From Cymbomonas tetramitiformis (taxonomy: Eukaryota > Chlorophyta > Pyramimonadophyceae > Pyramimonadales > Pyramimonadaceae): 64,000 nt of DNA. The notes under the pieces are model-generated. The model searched no databases. It saw nothing but the letters and a program-made list of their open reading frames with translations, and was not told the DNA's origin. A program made the translations under genes and the position numbers. Position 1 is the stretch's first letter; each line of letters begins with the position of its first letter. This document shows positions 10,191-20,835 of the stretch, in pieces. The stretch spans positions 1 through 64,000 of the forward strand of contig LGRX02033428.1 of NCBI GenBank assembly GCA_001247695.2. Direction: 5' to 3'.

Positions 10191-11300
10191 TCCGGTCAAA
10201 TATGTTAATTTATGACCGTTTACAGTTTGCCAAGTGCTAGTATCCGGTAAAATTGTTAACCCGAGTGCCACGTGTATGATTCCTATTAAAAGTGTTAATT
10301 TTCTGTTAATATTCCTTACATGTGTAACGATCTCGCGAGGGGGGCCTATTTCAACTCCCTCTGGCACCCCTCCGATTAAGTGTTAACATTCTGTTAAAAT
10401 TGTGTTAACTCCTATGCTGGAATCTCCGGCGTTTCCGCGTGTCCAAATCGATCAATTTACCCCCAATAAACGGCGATGTTGACCCCTTAGACACCCCATA
10501 CTAAGGCATTCGATAGCTCAAATTGTACCAAACGATGCCGAGAAGAACTTGGTTCCAGCCATACGTACACATGTCTTCATATAAACCTTACAAAGCAACG
10601 AGAAAGCCAACCATGCCATGTAAATCCCAAATGCCATTACAGCATAGGAGTTAAATTAACATTCTGTTAACATTCTGTTAACATGAATTATATAATTCCT
10701 TAACTTTCGCCCAAGCCAACCAATAAGTACCACCGGGATTTATAGGGGGTACGTGAACGTACAGGTGGGGAAAAATCAATCTCCAAAATTGATTGTGGTT
10801 GCGAGTAGGAGTTCTGACTTCTGTGGCATTCGCATTGCATGGCATAGCATGGCATGGCATGCGCCTTATGGCGTTGGCGTTCGAAGTCCAAGTCGAACAT
10901 CAACCGACCGCGCGCTGCTCCCGCTTCGCGTCGCGGAGGCTTCGCCCCCGCTCCGCTCGCGCTCGCGCGCTCCGATCGATTAACGGAGGGGGGGGACAGA
11001 AGGGGAGGCGTCGTCTCTCGGAGACCCTCGAGCTAAGTATTACCGAACGATCGCAACGAATTGAACGTCATCGAATATTTTAAGTTCTGACCAATCAAAT
11101 AACGATAATAATATAATTTATTACCTTGTTCTCGCCTAAATTTTAATATAAATCTCAATGGCACGTATTGAATTATAAAAGAAAAACGTGTATGAAACAC
11201 TTTCAAGGCAATCCATAATTTCGTTTACAGTTATTACTACAAGATTTTAGACGACTTTTCTAATGTCATAATTTTTGTGAATAATCACCCTTCGTCTCCT
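10191..11300. other. Non-coding stretch with TGTTAAC motifs and a GC-rich block
   Basis: No gene is seen. TGTTAAC/TGTTAAT recurs many times between 10200 and 10690. 10890-11030 is abruptly GC-rich with CGCTCGCGCTCGCGCGC-like runs, then returns to AT-rich DNA. Short ORFs here look random. Confidence 0.5.
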
Positions 11301-11309
11301 TTTATTTCT

Positions 11310-11640
11310 TAGACTTCGTCAACTGGGGGGGCTCCATCCCCCTACACTATCCCATTACTACAAGGCGTGAGGCCTCGACTGATTTTTATTTTTTTTAAGA
11401 TATCGCCAAGTGGGGGGCTCCCCCACACCCCCCCCTTACTACAAACTATTTTCAAGACTTCGCCCAGTAGGGGGGTTTGCCCCCCCCACAACCCCCCATT
11501 TTTTCGGAATATTTTAAAACTTCGCCCATTGGGGGGGGCTCCGTGTCCCCACATCCGCCTATTACTACAAAAAAATTAGACTTCGCCCAGTGTGGGGGCT
11601 CCGTCCCCCCACCCTCCCTAATAGCTGGTTTCTACGAAAT
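11310..11640. repeat. Array of GC hairpins (GGGGGGCTCC-type)
   Basis: About five degenerate modules of 55-85 bp. Each has cttcgcccagt or a variant, then a G-run/C-run stem such as gggggctccgtccccc, then attactacaa. The G- and C-runs can pair around a TCCG-type loop. They sit in AT-rich DNA. A related isolated hairpin lies at 16050-16075, in mannanase intron 2, and another near 19222-19250. Confidence 0.7.
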
Positions 11641-11984
11641 CAAACCTCTAGAAATTTATATACAAAGTGTTAAGGGCTTAGCTACCGGTGGCCGTCGATT
11701 TAAAGTATTAACACTGATCCCCCCCTCGATCCTCGCAAAAAAGAATTATCTCCGTCAGATCGATGGTCGCCGATCGACAGTCAAGGGTTCGAACAAAGGT
11801 TTAACTCATATTTTATTCGGTTTACCTCACATTTTATATTTTATATTATAATATTAATTATTCAGACGACATTCTGTCGATATATTTATAAATATATGTA
11901 AATATATATACAAACATATCTGCGATTGAAATTTTGTTTGCAGCTTTCATCTCAACGACGCAAATTGATTTCATCCACCAGCGT

Positions 11985-12235
11985 CACGCAAAAGAGCGTC
12001 ACGCAAAAGAGCGTCACGCAAAAGAGCGTCACGCAAAGCTAGGCTATAAACTACTACACTATACGTCTCCCAAAGCTAGGCTGTAAACTACTACACTATA
12101 CGTCTCCCAAAGCTAGGCTGTAAACTACTACACTAATACGTGACGCAAAAGAGCGTCACGCAAAGCAATGTTCGTTCTGTAATAGCTGGTTTTTGCGAAA
12201 TCAAACCTCTAAAAATTTATACACAAAAGCGTCAC
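11985..12235. repeat. 15-bp and 37-bp tandem repeats
   Basis: Gcgtcacgcaaaaga repeats four times from about 11985. Next come three units of a 37-bp repeat (caaagctaggctgtaaac...) to about 12140, and the 15-bp unit returns. At 12178-12225, taatagctggttt with the following cgaaatcaaacctct copies the sequence at 11620-11660, so the arrays sit between two direct repeats. Confidence 0.8.
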
Positions 12236-13448
12236 GTCATAAAACAGACTTTTTCAAAGAGGGGGACAATCTAAAGATTTTTCCCCAATAACACCACTAT
12301 TAACAGTTCCTACCCGTTAACACTTTTTAACACATAATTAACGTTTTTAACACTTTATTAGAAATCCTCAGTGGTGTGATGCATGCATACATGCATGCAT
12401 ACATGCACAATCATGCATGCATGCATAGTTACCATGTGTATGTGGGGGTGTGTGTGTGTGGGTATCTCGGGACCTCTGGCTAGGTTACTACGGAAGGTCG
12501 CACTTTTCGCAGACACTTCCAAAACGCAGTTGTGTGGCATTTCTACCATGTTTGCTCTTAAAACTGGTGTGCATGTTTTAGTCAGAAGCTTCCAAAACCA
12601 GAGAAAAGTTAAGTTCGCTCCCAAAAGTAACAGGGCTCCGGTGATAATTCACAATTTTGGGTATCTTGTTGGCCATATAGAATATCCGATATTTAATTTT
12701 ATGTAATGTACAAGGTGTACACCAAAACCTTTAATCGGAATTACTTTTGGCAACAAACACACATCATCTTCGGAAGCCTTCGTTCGGATGCTCACCAAAA
12801 CCTGATATTGGGTTTCGAGACCCGACCAGAGGTCCCAAGATGTATGTATGTATGTATCCTGGGTGTCAATGTGTATTCGCTATGTGCGTATTCGCTGCAC
12901 AACAAGGTGTATTCAGAATGTATCCTGGGTGTCAAAATTAACTTCAACGGGCTTACTATTGGCGTTGATACAGCGTACACATTTCGTGGCACTCAAACTT
13001 GCGTCATTTAAGAGAGGTGTGCCTTCTTATTGATATTATTAAGAGACTGACATGGCGTGTACAACTCCAAAAACACGCTGGCAATCATTGCTGTATCCGC
13101 CAAATCGTTGTTAGAGATCTATTTAAACGGGTGGGTGGGATCGACACCACCCACACCATAGAGTTGCTGCTGGAGGACATGCTAAAAATTGCTACGCATA
13201 AGGAAATGATGCACCCAACGTCCCTCCCACACCCTCATCACTGGCATCCTTCCGTATTATGTGTGTGTGTGTGTGTGCCCGCGTGTTGGCAGGCGTGTGA
13301 GGTACGACATTGTGTTGGTCAGCTGCACACCGGCTCAATAATGTGCGAGTTAGTGATGAGAGAGCTGGTGTGTGCGCCCCATGCATGTACGTCAACAAGC
13401 TGCCATGGAGTACATGTGACATGTGGGTGAGTTTCATGCCCGCCATAC
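12236..13448. other. Intergenic or 3' gene region, no confident gene
   Basis: This contains an ATGCATGC/ATACATGC simple repeat at 12378-12430 and a short GTGTGT tract at 13259-13278. The mannanase lies just above on the minus strand, and its missing 3' exons would be expected here. I found no frame with the required C-terminal GH5 motif. A plus-strand frame at 12999-13430 is open but unrecognised. Confidence 0.4.
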
Positions 13449-16400
13449 CTCACAAATCTTAGGGAGTCGCGATTCCAGTTGCTTGGCCACTTGATCACCA
13501 GGATCATCATTGATAACGAAGCGCAGTGTGCATGCATCACAGCCCACATAAAGCATCGTGTAAACGACGACAAATGCCCAGAGCACGCATGGACGGCATG
13601 TAACATGATTTGGGAGGGAGAATATCTGATTTGTTTACTGCATTGATGCCATCATATAACAAACAAATCAAACGGCACAATCATTTGTGCTATCAGGAAT
13701 GCGCTCCCGCCCACATTGTCAATATTCCTAGGAGCAGCATTCATGAAAAAATTCAAATTGAATATACTAAATGTGCAGAATGAGCTAAATTGCTACACAA
13801 GCTCACCAGGCAAGCCGGCAAGTCCTCTCCCCATGATCTGGAAAAAATCTAATGTACACTTCTAAGGACCAATATCGGGGGAGAGAAACCTGCTGAAGCG
13901 GGCCCAAGTCGTTTAGTCTACCCACCTCCCCCCCTACTCTCACAAAGCCACGTGGGTAGTCTCCCCGCCCGCCTCATCTACATGTACCGGAAACGTCATT
14001 CTTCATTTACCTAACCCCACAATCGACAAATAATTACCATCCTCAAATGGTGTCTACATGTAATTAAATTATTCGTAGCATAGTCATGTTTGCATACCCG
14101 GTTTTACTTAGTATGCAAACTCGATCTCTGATGAGCCACATAGCCACACTCAGTATAACGTGAACACACATGGGTTGATTATGTAAACTATGCATGCTAT
14201 GTTACATCCCCCCAACTATTCAGCACACCTTACAAATGAAATGCGATGTATTTCCAATCACAATTCCCCACACACACGTGCATACATGCAGCGGCAACTT
14301 AAGTGTAAGTTAAATTTGAAAAGATAAAAAATGCTAAAAGTTTCCCCACTGTAACATCAAATTATTCCCCCCCCTTTACCCAACCAAACGTAGACCCCAC
14401 TCTAGCATTCCCTAACATATATCACCATGTATATCAGCATTAAAACTTTACATTACCCTTTGACACTATTTCAAGGTCTGGGTAACGCTAAGGCCAATTT
14501 ACACAAAAGTTCCAAAAACATTTTCATTTGATGAATAGGGCGCCCAAAGCGATCTGAACAATTGCGCACTTCAGGGATCAAACTGACCACGTTATGAAAA
14601 GGTTATGGTCGATACCATTCATTTCCCGCCCATACTTAACCATACCTAAGCGTAAACTTAAAACGTTTATATCTCGCGATCTAGGAGCTCGGAACTTTTG
14701 TGTAAATTCGCTTTAGCGTTACCCAGACCTTGATTTGTGTGCATACTTCAAAGATGAACCGCACATCTATCTACAATCATCAACATCATCCGCCTAGTGC
14801 CGTACAAAACGTACAATCACAATGTGGCATGGCATACCATATGAAATGTGACATAGTCAATTTCGTCATATATATGATTTTCGATGAAATCTTGACCGCT
14901 CTCATACCCAAACAGGCCTGCATACACAATTCACAAAGCACAACACACGTAATGCGTGAATGGTTCTGCTGTATGCTTGACTGCTTGTATATATCGTATA
15001 CATGTCAAGGTCTTGGTAACGTATGAGGCCTGTGACACAAACGTTAGAAAATGCTTTTAGCAAATTTTGATTTTTTCCGGAACAATTAACTTTTGATTTT
15101 CCCCGTAACAATGAATTTTGACTACGGGAAAGCATATTTAGGGTTTAGTGTCAGGCTTTTGGGGTGCCTGGCTACTGGATAAACCCCATAAACTCTCACT
15201 AAACCCTAAATATGCTTGTCCGTAGCCAAAATCCCTTGTTACGGGGAAAATCAAAAGTTAATTGTTCCGGAAACAATCAAAATTTGCTCCCGGAAAAATT
15301 AAAACCTTTTGATAAATATGTTGCGCCCAAAGCAGTCTAAACACATTGTGCACTTGAGGGATCGAATAGACGACCATATCGAAAAGTAATAATGGCCGAT
15401 GCCACTCCGTTACCACCCATACTTAACCATACTTAAGCACATACATATCTTGCGATCTAGAAATTTGAACTGTTGTGTCATAGGTCCCACGCGTTACCAA
15501 CGAGACCTTGATGTGCTGCCAAAATACCTGCTCACCTGGATTGATAGCTTCCGTGCCTGTGCTGCCTTCCTTGTAAAAGCCTTCTTCGCCGACTGTAAGC
15601 AGATGGTTTGGATCCAGGCGCTTCACAACTAACGACATGATGCGGATCCACTCCTGCGTGTTGTACACAACGAAGCACTCACCATGTCCTTGAACGAGAT
15701 CACACGGGTCGCTCTCAAGATCGCCACTCGGCCCATGGTGACTTGAACGAGATCACACTGGTCGCTCTCAAGAAGATCGCCACTCGGCGCATGATGACTT
15801 GAATATAAATTGCATGTCCACAATCAAGCGCGAGTTTGAACCATTAGCGCGCGGCGCGCACAGTCCTACGCGCGTTTGTCATAAGGGATCACATTATGCC
15901 ACGTCATCGCTCAACGGTGTGTTCAGTGCAAAATTAACTATCGCGACTGCGCCCATCAAGGATCACGGCACACCTGGGTTTTAAAAGTGATAGGTAAATT
16001 TTCACACACACCCACACACAGTATAAATCAAGAATTCATCACCTTGCAGGGTGTGGGGGGCTTTCGAGCCCCCCATGCCTACAATGCACACACAAACGCC
16101 CGCACACATTTGAATATGTAGCCTTGTATGGCCAGGAGGAACATCACGCACGATTACGTCATGGTCCGTAGTCCAAGGTCTTGATAGCACACAACGGGCC
16201 TGACATGCACAAATTCAATTTCATATTGACCGTCTCTCGTAGCCCAACAATCTATTTTTTTGATAAAATCAACCATCGGTGGATTCATATCTAATCGATG
16301 ATACATGCAGAGTACACACAATCATTGTTTTCTCCATAGTCGACGATGCCATCATTTTAGGCGTAAGATGTCAACGCGTCAAACGTGCACATTTGGCCAT

Positions 16401-17887
16401 GCAACTTTTGGGGCAATCGAGCTACGTTTGGCTCCTACAATAATGATTCATACTTAATAATGCAACCACAACTATTTCTTTCGCTGTGTATGCTCACCTG
16501 GAGCTGGGCTGGCTTGCAAAATCTGCACCGTGGTTCATTACACAGCTCCCAGGCCATTATGGTAGGGTCGTTGCGGTATATGGTTCCCGAGATATGATTA
16601 ATGCGAGTTATAATTTTCTCAACATGGTTGACATACATCTGCCGACATTCAGAATCATTGTAGAAATCAACGTTCTGGGTTGCAGTGGTGGACCAGCGAA
16701 CGTACTCAGGTATCCCACCTTCATCTTTCCAGTAATTGGTGAAGACAAGAATAACCTTAAGATGCCGCTTGCGTGCTGCATCTGCGTGTACGTGGGCGTA
16801 GCATGTCCCATTGATCATGGATGCCATACAGTCGTCAGTACAATCACCGGCAGTGCCGTAAATGACATGCAAACGATAGAGGATAATTTATTTTTGTAGA
16901 ATTATGAAATATGTGTACACACATTCGAGCAGTCTCGCCTAAAATTCAAGTTCGATTCTTAGTTTCCATAACTACCCGCCACACAAGCTGCGCAGCACAT
17001 CATGATCGCGCGCACCGGCGTAGCGTTACGCCAACTGCATAGCACACCTTACTGGGCGACATATAAATCCGAGAATTACAATATACTTGGCATGCCTCGC
17101 TCGGCACGATGCGAGTTGTGGCATGACACAGCGCAGTGCAGCAAGCTGCAATAACGCGCGCCCGCGCTCTCTCTCTGAACCCCTGCTCTGCATAAATCAT
17201 GGCGGATGCGAATTCGAGTGTCGAAGAATGGTACGCAATGATTTATGGTGTGCGCTCATCCTGTACATCGTGTGTGGTTTGATCCGGTGCAACCATGTGT
17301 GAGTTCGCGTGTAGTCAGTGAGTGTGATCTGAGCGCTCAGTGCTCAGTGCTTAGTGCATTTTCGGTGCGCTCGGTGCACGCGTGCGCGCAGCATGCATGC
17401 AGGCTCAGCGAGATATACAGCGCGTATGCACAATGGTTGGAGATATGCGCTCCCATCCACCTGATGCAGCAATTATCGCATTACCTAAGACATAGTCGAG
17501 ACCCTTAAACGCGTATTCGCTGTATTTATTAGGGCTCTCTTGAAGCTTGACATATTGGTCAACACTGTGGGCCCATGTCCTCAACGTGTTGAATCCACGA
17601 CTGACAGCTTCGTCCAAAATAGCGTCTACTTGAGCTCGGCCCGCATCAATGTCAGCTCCTGCTTCCAAGAGTTTATATGAATTCCAGCCTATTATTCGGA
17701 ACTGTCGACAGCCCTTTACAAACGTTCCATTCACGACTCGAATCATCGAATGTGTTTTAATATCGTCTCTCAATGTTGCGGTGTTATCTAAGTTGTCCAA
17801 CGCTTGTGCTGCTTTAATAACGAATATCGCTTGAACGGCAAACGCAAAGCGACGAGATACTACGAGGCGCGTCGACATTGCCGCCAT
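13449..17887 (-). CDS. GH5_7 endo-beta-1,4-mannanase, spliced, 3' end not found
   Basis: Hydrolyses internal beta-1,4 links of mannans, presumably secreted. Five exons join in phase: 17887-17485, 16781-16498, 15653-15536, 14917-14838 and 13489 to about 13449/13454. Exon 1 has a signal-peptide-like start (VSRRFAFAVQAIFVIKAAQA), then FRIIGWNSYKLL and FNTLRTWAHS. Exon 2 gives LKVILVFTNYWKDEGG and WELCNEPRC, with the family's acid/base Glu. Exon 3 gives LLTVGEEGFY, exon 4 GQDFIENHIYDEIDYVTFHM, and exon 5 WPSNW. All junctions are GT-AG. The exon carrying the nucleophile Glu and the C-terminus was not found, so the gene may be truncated, or its last exons may be distant or diverged. The start is the first ATG of the open exon. 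Confidence 0.82.
14472..14732. mobile_element. MITE, CAAGGTC family, copy 1 (mannanase intron 4)
   Basis: This is 261 bp long, with terminal inverted repeats of about 42 bp beginning caaggtctgggtaacgc. It is flanked by a 4-bp direct repeat ATTT (14468-14471 and 14733-14736). It lies inside intron 4 of the GH5 gene. The core shares cgcccaaagc, cccatacttaaccatac and ctcgcgatctag with copy 2. No coding capacity. Confidence 0.85.
15006..15510. mobile_element. MITE, CAAGGTC family, copy 2 with nested insertion
   Basis: It begins caaggtcttggtaacg and ends cgttaccaacgagaccttg, flanked by the 4-bp repeat ATGT (15002-15005 and 15511-15514). The right part is collinear with copy 1. The extra length is explained by the foldback insert at 15059-15288. 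The element starts only 25 bp past the 5' splice site of mannanase exon 3, within intron 3. Confidence 0.85.
15059..15288. mobile_element. Foldback element nested in MITE copy 2
   Basis: Arms of about 92 bp at 15059-15150 and 15197-15288 are inverted copies at roughly 90% identity (agcaaattttgatt ... gggtttagtg), separated by 46 bp. Copy 1 of the host MITE lacks this block, so it is probably a later insertion or an internal foldback expansion. The aaaccctaaa string inside is not a telomere repeat. Confidence 0.75.
15689..15797. repeat. 53-56-bp tandem duplication in mannanase intron 2
   Basis: Two copies of cttgaacgagatcacac with the following gtcgctctcaaga and gatcgccactcgg start at 15689 and 15742. 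A third is begun at 15798. They lie in intron 2, upstream of exon 3 on the minus strand. Confidence 0.8.
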
Positions 17888-18082
17888 ATTATAAAGTCCC
17901 CCAAATGAATGAAATTTCTAGAACGCGCGTTGATTTTTTGGCGTGAATGAAAGTTCGAGAACGTTGCATGTATGGCTATAGCTACATATGCCGTGCAAGG
18001 TTGAGGCGAAACGCGCCATCATATTGGCATCGAATTCTGGTCGAGCATAACTCGTTCATCATGACTGTTGGACACTTGACGC

Positions 18083-18272
18083 TAGAGCTGCACAACTTAA
18101 ACTGGTCCGTTTATTTTTAACAGTGGCAATTTTCTGAATCCGACAGTCCATGTACGATTTCAGAGATCAAAATACGATGCATTCCTTTGTCGCTCCCCAG
18201 GAATCTCTTCGGACCTTCCGATGTTCCCGATCTAAAAACCTTGGACGGCTCAACTTTAGTTGGGCACCCCTA
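18083..18272. mobile_element. hAT-like MITE, 190 bp, copy 1
   Basis: The element starts TAGAGCTGCACAAC and ends GTTGGGCACCCCTA, an imperfect inverted pair. It is flanked by the exact 8-bp direct repeat CTTGACGC (18075-18082 and 18273-18280). An 8-bp target duplication with TAG(G/A)G-type ends is characteristic of hAT elements. A second copy of identical length lies at 33550-33739 on the other strand. Confidence 0.88.
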
Positions 18273-18539
18273 CTTGACGCATCTACACACGTCGGGGTTT
18301 GTCGACATTCGTTCATTCTACCTATCGAGCGCATGCGATGCGCTTTTAAGTCTTGACGATGTTCCAGATACTACAAGACCCACGACTGCGCAGCTAGCTC
18401 ACAAGGTCACAACTTAATGTTGGAAGCAAGGAGATTGATATGATAAAATTGAATCGCATCATGATTGGAAGATCATGCAAATCTAATTATTTATTATAGA
18501 CGACCTACAATTATTTATGGGTCATCATTTTTACCTTCT

Positions 18540-18850
18540 CTATTCTCTACCTGCGATATACTCTCGTGATTATTCAACGAAGTCGTGATTATTCAAATAT
18601 TCTTTCATAATGATATATAATATATATAATAAACTATGATAAACTATGACGGTGGTTGATACCGTCCTGAGGTTTTCCAGGGCCCTTTACAGTGGGTGCC
18701 CCTGTTTTAGCGTTGTGTACCCGTGCGCGGCGCGACAGGGAGTATAAGAAATAATAAACTATGATGAATCATATACTCTCCAATTCGTGATTATTCAAAT
18801 CTTCTTTCATAATACTATGTATAATATATAATAAACTATGATGAACAAAG
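18540..18850. repeat. Direct repeat of about 75 bp around a GC-rich spacer
   Basis: Catatactct...gtgattattcaaat...tctttcataat...ataataaactatga occurs at about 18555-18650 and again at about 18768-18845. Between them is a GC-rich stretch (gaggttttccagggcc...gcgcggcgcgacaggg). No gene is seen in 17900-19170 apart from the MITE. Confidence 0.65.
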
Positions 18851-19174
18851 TTGATAGGTCGAATATTCACTACAAAATAACATGGCACGCAAATAGCAAC
18901 GGGCGACGATGACGGAATGCCGATCCGACGATCGGCAGACGAAAACGCCGCGGCGAACCCAGCGCCAGGCCAGCGCCAGCCGAGCCCATGATGAACCATC
19001 TTGCAGCACTGGACGCGAAACGGCGACGACGACGATGCTAGACGTTGTGCGCGCATGGAATGGCATGACGAAATCGTGTGATCATCACAGTAAGTCACCG
19101 CCCACAATGTATAAAGTGATCAGAGGCCTCGACCTCGCGAAGATTCTCAAGAGATCGACCAACCTAGTATAACG

Positions 19175-19668
19175 AGCATCCGAGGATTTATAACGGGGGG
19201 CAGCAACCGTTCTGTGATCTTTAGGGTGTGTGGGGTTCGCACCCCCACGAAGGCAATAATGCAAGTCCTAGGGGGGACGGGGAACGGAGCACACGCCTTT
19301 GACTTGGTACCCCACTGCGCAACGAAAATATTAGGGATATTGGGAAATTCGCGCCTGCAGCGCATAAGAATATACCATGCAAGGTAATATAATGAAGCAT
19401 TAACTGCATCTCGCAACCCCCTCGCGTGACTACCCCGCACTTGTGATGGTGGTATCGTGGGGTGCACTCCCGCCCGCCCTGCGCGCGTGATGGAGCACTC
19501 CCGCCCGCACCACGTGCGTTATTGTGGCGATATCGTGGGGACTTCCCGCCCGCCCCGCGAGATGGTGGTATCGTGGGGGACCTACGCCCGCCCCGCAGCG
19601 AATTCACGTTCTAGGAAAGGGGATATTTCTAGAACCGTTGCTGCCCCCTGCTATCAATCCTCGGGAGC
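19175..19668. mobile_element. Putative TIR element of about 494 bp
   Basis: The left end gagcatccgaggatttataa with ggggggcagcaaccgttc (19175-19214) is imperfectly inverted at 19632-19668 (gaaccgttgctgcccc...cctcgggagctc). The interior has a G/C hairpin at 19222-19250 and a tandem repeat of about 40 bp (tggtatcgtgggg...cccgcccgccc, about four units, 19440-19610). The target-site duplication is unclear. Confidence 0.5.
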
Positions 19669-20835
19669 TCAATTTTAGAATCAAGCCAAGTAATCATCTT
19701 AATCACTGATTTGATATGAGCCCAAAGCAGCGAATGTATACGTGTTTTATCACCAATCGCTCTGCATGTGAGAGGCGGAATCTGCTAGAAAATACAGGAG
19801 ATATGCTGTTTTGCTAGCTGCTCAGCGACTCATCTTTTAGTCCAAGCGATAATCACGCTCCCATCAAAGAGTGGTTTGCCCTCACCACTGTGCACGTTTA
19901 CCCCTTATCAATTACAATGCCAACTTGTGGCAGTATACCATGCCATGATAACGAAAGTAGGCTAAACACCGGGGATAGCTGGGTCCCACATTGCCCCTTT
20001 TCTCACCGGTAGTTTGGAAGCGCTTATGGTACGAAGGGCTCTTAAAGTGTCGAAGAATTGCTTCCACTCGTTACTGACAAGTGGCAAACAGCAACCGCGC
20101 ATATAACTTTCACAGTCCTCAGGCCAACACTACATGGATTCACAATCCTGACATAGAAGGAGATTTCGGACAAATGTAACAATGTCTGACACAGGATGTG
20201 CACAAGAGGACCCTGCATATTGGCAGGACACATCCCACATATATGCAAGGAATACGTGGGCAACCTTGATATATTCAAGCATTAAACAAGGTTTGTCATT
20301 GATCGAAGCTTTCTGTACATCCAAAAACATAAACATATTGTGAACCCATGCAAGGTACACATCCAATCTTCACACATTTTGTTTGTATGCAAATAGCACT
20401 GGCGCTCTGGTTGGGCCACGTAGAAATAGTATTTGTACGAGCATTCCAGAGTTGGCATTTCATGAAGCACTTTTGATTTGTTTGCATTAATCCAACACAA
20501 CAAATCGCGACGTGCTCATAGGATTTGATTCTGGATGGATGGTCAGCATGGTCGATTTTTGCACTTGGAAATGCGACCATAGCACGAAGAATATGCTACC
20601 CAGCCGTGCTGCGGAGGCCAGAAATCACCAAAATGAACATGTTTTTTAAATATAAAACGCGTGACCTGAAAAGCTCATGCTACCACGCTACCATTACTGT
20701 AATTATATCCCATTCGGTAAACAATACTCACAAACCTCTTTTTACAAATCTTCCCCTTTCACACCACATATGTCTGCATGCGATTCTCCAAGTGGCTCCT
20801 CACAGTCCTACACACACACGTTTTACAAAAGCTGC

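Noticed and set aside
12999..13430. 143-codon plus-strand ORF (VVRDLFKRVGGIDTTH)
   Set aside because: Some protein-like stretches, but it passes through a GTGTGT tract and abuts the antisense mannanase exon; no family recognised.
15125..15220. aaaccctaaa resembling plant-type telomere repeats
   Set aside because: Single copies within the two arms of a foldback element, not a tandem array.
20042..20580. Overlapping minus-strand ORFs (e.g. MDVYLAWVHNMFMFLDVQ)
   Set aside because: Lie just downstream of the HMMR-like stop in three different frames; no splice logic or family match, probably 3' flank.
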